Assembly (NCBI GenBank): GCA_002862135.1
Contig: PKCI01000090.1
Location: forward strand, 1-44,105
Direction: 5' to 3'
DNA: 44,105 nt
Source: Verrucomicrobiota bacterium
GTDB lineage: Bacteria > Verrucomicrobiota > Verrucomicrobiia > Verrucomicrobiales > DEV007
Program-made: the position numbers and the translations under genes
The notes under the pieces: model-generated
Told to the model about the DNA's origin: nothing
The model's input: only the letters and a program-made list of their open reading frames with translations
The model's database searches: none
Shown here: piece by piece, positions 41,622 to 44,105 of the stretch
Layout of the letters: each line of letters begins with the position of its first letter
Position numbering within the stretch: the first letter of the stretch is position 1

Positions 41622-42974
41622 ATGAACATTAGAAAAAATCTTATTCTGCTAGCTGCCTTCGGATCTCTGACCCTGAGTATCCGAGCGGAATCGCCTAATA
41701 TCATTTTGATTCTGACGGACGATCAGGGGTGGAGTCAGCGTTCCGGATTAATGGATCCGCAGGTCGCCTACTCCGGTTCAGACTATCTTGAGACACCAGC
41801 GATGGACCGGATCGCGAATGAGGGGATGCGGTTTACCAGCGGCTATTCCCCGGCTCCGCTCTGCACCCCGACCCGACGCAGCATTCTTTGTGGGACCAGT
41901 GCGGCCCGGTCGGGATCTGAATTTGAGAGTGTCTGGGTTCCGGCAGAGCACCTGACTATTCCGAGAGCACTCAAAAAAGCGAATGCGGAATACCAGTGCG
42001 CGCACTTTGGTAAGTGGGGAGAGAAGATGATCTCTTCTCCCGAGGAATGCGGCTACGACGTCAGTGATGGCCACACCGGAAATGTTACCGGCGGAATGGC
42101 CGACAAGATGAAGCCAGCCCATATCGTTGATGATCCTAAGCGGACTGATTCGGTGACGGACCGCACCATTGATTTCATGCGCCAGCAGGCAAAAGCGGGG
42201 AAGCCCTTCTACGCACAGGTGAGCTTTTACGCGGTTCACCTCAGGATCGAGTTGCTTGAGGCATCGCTGAAGAAATACGAGGAGAAAGGGGCACCGGACC
42301 GCGCCTATTCGCCCGGTTGGGCCGGAATGCTCGGGGAGATGGACACTGCGATCGGGCGGATTCTTGATGAGGTCGATGCACTGGGCATTTCTGAAAACAC
42401 CTACGTCATTTTTACCACGGACAACGGCGGACGAGGAGTGGTGCCCGGCGGTGATCCGGATCAAGCGGCGCCAAACTCGCCTTTGTCAGGGGCGAAACAC
42501 TCGTTGCTGGAAGGTGGCATCCGGGTGCCGTTTCTGGTTCGCGGTCCTTCCATCCAAGCAGGCTCGCTTTGTCGGGTCCCCGTTGTCGGATACGACTTTC
42601 TGCCGACCTTCTATGAGTTGGCGGGAGGCGCTGGTCAGCTGTCCGGGGTTGTGGATGGTGGTAGTTTTGCTTCTTTGCTGGAGAGACCGGAAGCAGGTCC
42701 CGTGAAACGTGCCGCAGGGGGAATCGTGTTTTCTCGCCCGCGGCAGGGAAACGCGGCAATTCGTGATGGTGAATGGAAGCTCCTGGCTGATATCAATAGC
42801 GAGCGCCAGATCCAGTCCGTCCAGTTGTTCAAGGTAAGTAGGGATATCGCCGAGTCCAAGGATTTATCCTCGAAACGGCAAGAGAAGGCAAAGGAACTAA
42901 GGAGCCGCTTGGAAGCGTTTCTTGAGTCTCATGAGGATCCGTCACCGACGTTGAAAAAGCGTAAGGGACCTTAA
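41622..42974 (+). CDS. Exported type I sulfatase
   Basis: 450 residues. Signal peptide with cleavage near IRA-ES (residue 23). Metal-binding DD in ILTDDQGWSQ, formylglycine motif CTPTR near residue 85, and the GKWG pair (HFGKWGEK) follow. FTTDNGGRGVVPGGDPD carries the second metal-binding DN. The C-terminal region is the short normal sulfatase subdomain (no extra sandwich domain, unlike the 16136 sulfatase), with GGIVFSRPRQGNAAIRDGEW at the end. It likely desulfates a polysaccharide-derived sugar outside the cytoplasm. A weak GCCCC/GGGGC hairpin at 42988-43010 lies just past its stop. Confidence 0.93.
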   Translation: MNIRKNLILLAAFGSLTLSIRAESPNIILILTDDQGWSQRSGLMDPQVAYSGSDYLETPAMDRIANEGMRFTSGYSPAPLCTPTRRSILCGTSAARSGSEFESVWVPAEHLTIPRALKKANAEYQCAHFGKWGEKMISSPEECGYDVSDGHTGNVTGGMADKMKPAHIVDDPKRTDSVTDRTIDFMRQQAKAGKPFYAQVSFYAVHLRIELLEASLKKYEEKGAPDRAYSPGWAGMLGEMDTAIGRILDEVDALGISENTYVIFTTDNGGRGVVPGGDPDQAAPNSPLSGAKHSLLEGGIRVPFLVRGPSIQAGSLCRVPVVGYDFLPTFYELAGGAGQLSGVVDGGSFASLLERPEAGPVKRAAGGIVFSRPRQGNAAIRDGEWKLLADINSERQIQSVQLFKVSRDIAESKDLSSKRQEKAKELRSRLEAFLESHEDPSPTLKKRKGP

Positions 42975-43134
42975 GGTGAATCGATCGGCCCCTAGATCTC
43001 GTTCGGGGGCTTGCTTCACTGGCAGGTTTTTCCCGGCCAAACTATCTAGCGCATACAGGTGGAGAGGAACGTTTGCGCGGAAGTTCTCGACTCATACCCT
43101 ATGAGTGTGGCACGATTGCCCGCTCTTTACTGAA

Positions 43135-44105
43135 ATGAAAAAGATCTCACGTCGTAATATGGTCAAAGGGACTGCTGCAGCCGCAGCAGCCTGGAATTTT
43201 CAAGTGGTTCCCAGCCGAGTGTTTGGAGCGAATTCAAAGCTGACGCTCGGTGCCATCGGCACCGGGGGCAAAGGCGTCGCTGATATCAAGGGATGTGATG
43301 AAGCCGGCTTTGAGGTCGTGTCCCTCTGCGATGTGGTTGACGTGGCGCAATACCCGAATGTTGAGGGGCGTCTAAAGAACCTTGTCGGCACCCGCGCTAA
43401 ATACCCTGACGCTTCTTTCTACATGGACTGGCGGGAGATGATTGCCAGTGAGAACGATAAGATCGACGCGGTGACCATTTCTGCGCCCGACCACGTCCAC
43501 GCCCACCCCGCCATCGCTGCGATGCGTGCTGGCAAACATGTCTACTGTCAGAAGCCTCTCTCTCACAGTGTCTGGGAAGCTCGGGCAATGGCCAAGGTAG
43601 CTGCCGAAACCGGTGTGGTGACCCAGATGGGTAACCAGGCTCATGCGAACGATCACATGCGCCGCTGCGTTGAGTTGATTCAGGCAGGAATCATTGGCGA
43701 AGTTCGACAGGTCCACGCGTGGACCAATCGTCCTATTTGGCCGCAGGGAATCCCCAAGTATCCTGAGGCTGAGCCGGCGCCCAAGCACATTGACTGGGAT
43801 CTTTGGTTGGGACCCACAGAAGGGGTTGAATTCAGCACGAAGATCCTGCCGTTTAACTGGCGCGGTTACTGGGAATTCGGTACCGGTGCCCTCGGTGACA
43901 TGGCTTGCCACATCATGGACATGAGCTATTGGGCTGCTGATCTCGGGGCGCCGACCAGTGTGGAAGCAATCAGTGCTGATGGTCGTGGCGCGATGAGCGA
44001 TATCTCGCCGCCAACCTGGTCGACGATTACCTATAAGTTCATGGATCGTGGTGATAAGCCACCCGTCAAGTATGTGTGGTACGACGGCTACAAGGACGCG
44101 GTGTT
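43135..44105 (+). CDS. Tat-exported Gfo/Idh/MocA oxidoreductase (partial, runs off window)
   Basis: The frame starts with ATG at 43135 and is open to the window end (323 codons so far). The N-terminus MKKISRRNMVKGTAAAAAAW is a clear Tat signal. Rossmann loop LGAIGTGGKGVADI, then the strand LCDVVDV, the DHVHAHPAIAAMRAGKHVYC segment with QKPLSH as the lysine motif (Gln in place of the usual Glu), and GALGDMACHIMDM in the second domain. Exported members of this family are numerous in Verrucomicrobiota and are thought to act on sugars in the periplasm. The family call is firm; the C-terminus is not seen. Confidence 0.93.
   Translation, partial: MKKISRRNMVKGTAAAAAAWNFQVVPSRVFGANSKLTLGAIGTGGKGVADIKGCDEAGFEVVSLCDVVDVAQYPNVEGRLKNLVGTRAKYPDASFYMDWREMIASENDKIDAVTISAPDHVHAHPAIAAMRAGKHVYCQKPLSHSVWEARAMAKVAAETGVVTQMGNQAHANDHMRRCVELIQAGIIGEVRQVHAWTNRPIWPQGIPKYPEAEPAPKHIDWDLWLGPTEGVEFSTKILPFNWRGYWEFGTGALGDMACHIMDMSYWAADLGAPTSVEAISADGRGAMSDISPPTWSTITYKFMDRGDKPPVKYVWYDGYKDAV

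Overview
The window looks like chromosomal DNA of a Verrucomicrobiota bacterium, probably a marine or freshwater member of the Verrucomicrobiales. This is inferred from gene content: a DUF1501 / cytochrome c-DUF1549-DUF1553 pair, several exported sulfatases, DUF1080 and FG-GAP proteins, many Gfo/Idh/MocA oxidoreductases (some with Tat signals), and few clear Shine-Dalgarno sites. No rRNA, tRNA, CRISPR array, transposase, integrase or phage gene was recognised.

Layout. 0.3-5.5 kb (minus): a secreted polymer-degradation set (DUF1501, c-type cytochrome/DUF1549/DUF1553, FG-GAP). 5.5-9.0 kb: an unusual exported protease-sandwich-SirB1 fusion, convergent with a serine beta-lactamase-like hydrolase. 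9.1-10.95 kb (minus): rpoA-rplQ between two strong intrinsic terminators, without the usual rpsM/rpsK/rpsD upstream. 11.4-15.9 kb (minus): an ABC importer of the ferric-iron/polyamine superfamily (ATPase, binding protein, fused double permease). 16.1-19.7 kb: a sulfatase convergent with an L,D-transpeptidase. 19.7-22.2 kb: a broken small secreted gene, a four-CxxC protein and an FG-GAP protein. 22.5-24.7 kb (plus): a molybdate/tungstate-type ABC importer. 24.7-29.0 kb: a decayed ferritin-like gene, a coupled chain of membrane genes (DUF4199, LAB_N, small ORF), a DUF2007 protein, a tandem DUF1080 protein and a remnant of a succinylglutamate desuccinylase/aspartoacylase-type gene.

29.0-30.7 kb (minus): nrdR, a conserved-looking unknown and a HIT protein form an apparent operon, preceded by three phased sequences resembling NrdR boxes around a plausible promoter. 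30.7-34.3 kb (minus): TerC, an MFS transporter and an exported oxidoreductase. 34.9-39.9 kb (plus): an apparently exported methyltransferase translationally coupled to a PQQ-type propeller, a Skp/OmpH chaperone, and two adjacent oxidoreductases. 40.0-44.1 kb: gltX (minus), divergent from a second sulfatase, and a Tat-type oxidoreductase cut by the window end.

The physiological picture is a heterotroph using sulfated polysaccharides: sulfatases, DUF1080 proteins and oxidoreductases act on sugars, and ABC systems bring in metals. The most informative non-obvious signals are the NrdR-box triplet, the protease-SirB1 fusion, the three pseudogenes clustered between 19.9 and 28.9 kb, and the nrdR-linked unknown. 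All calls come from reading the sequence; no database search or alignment was run.
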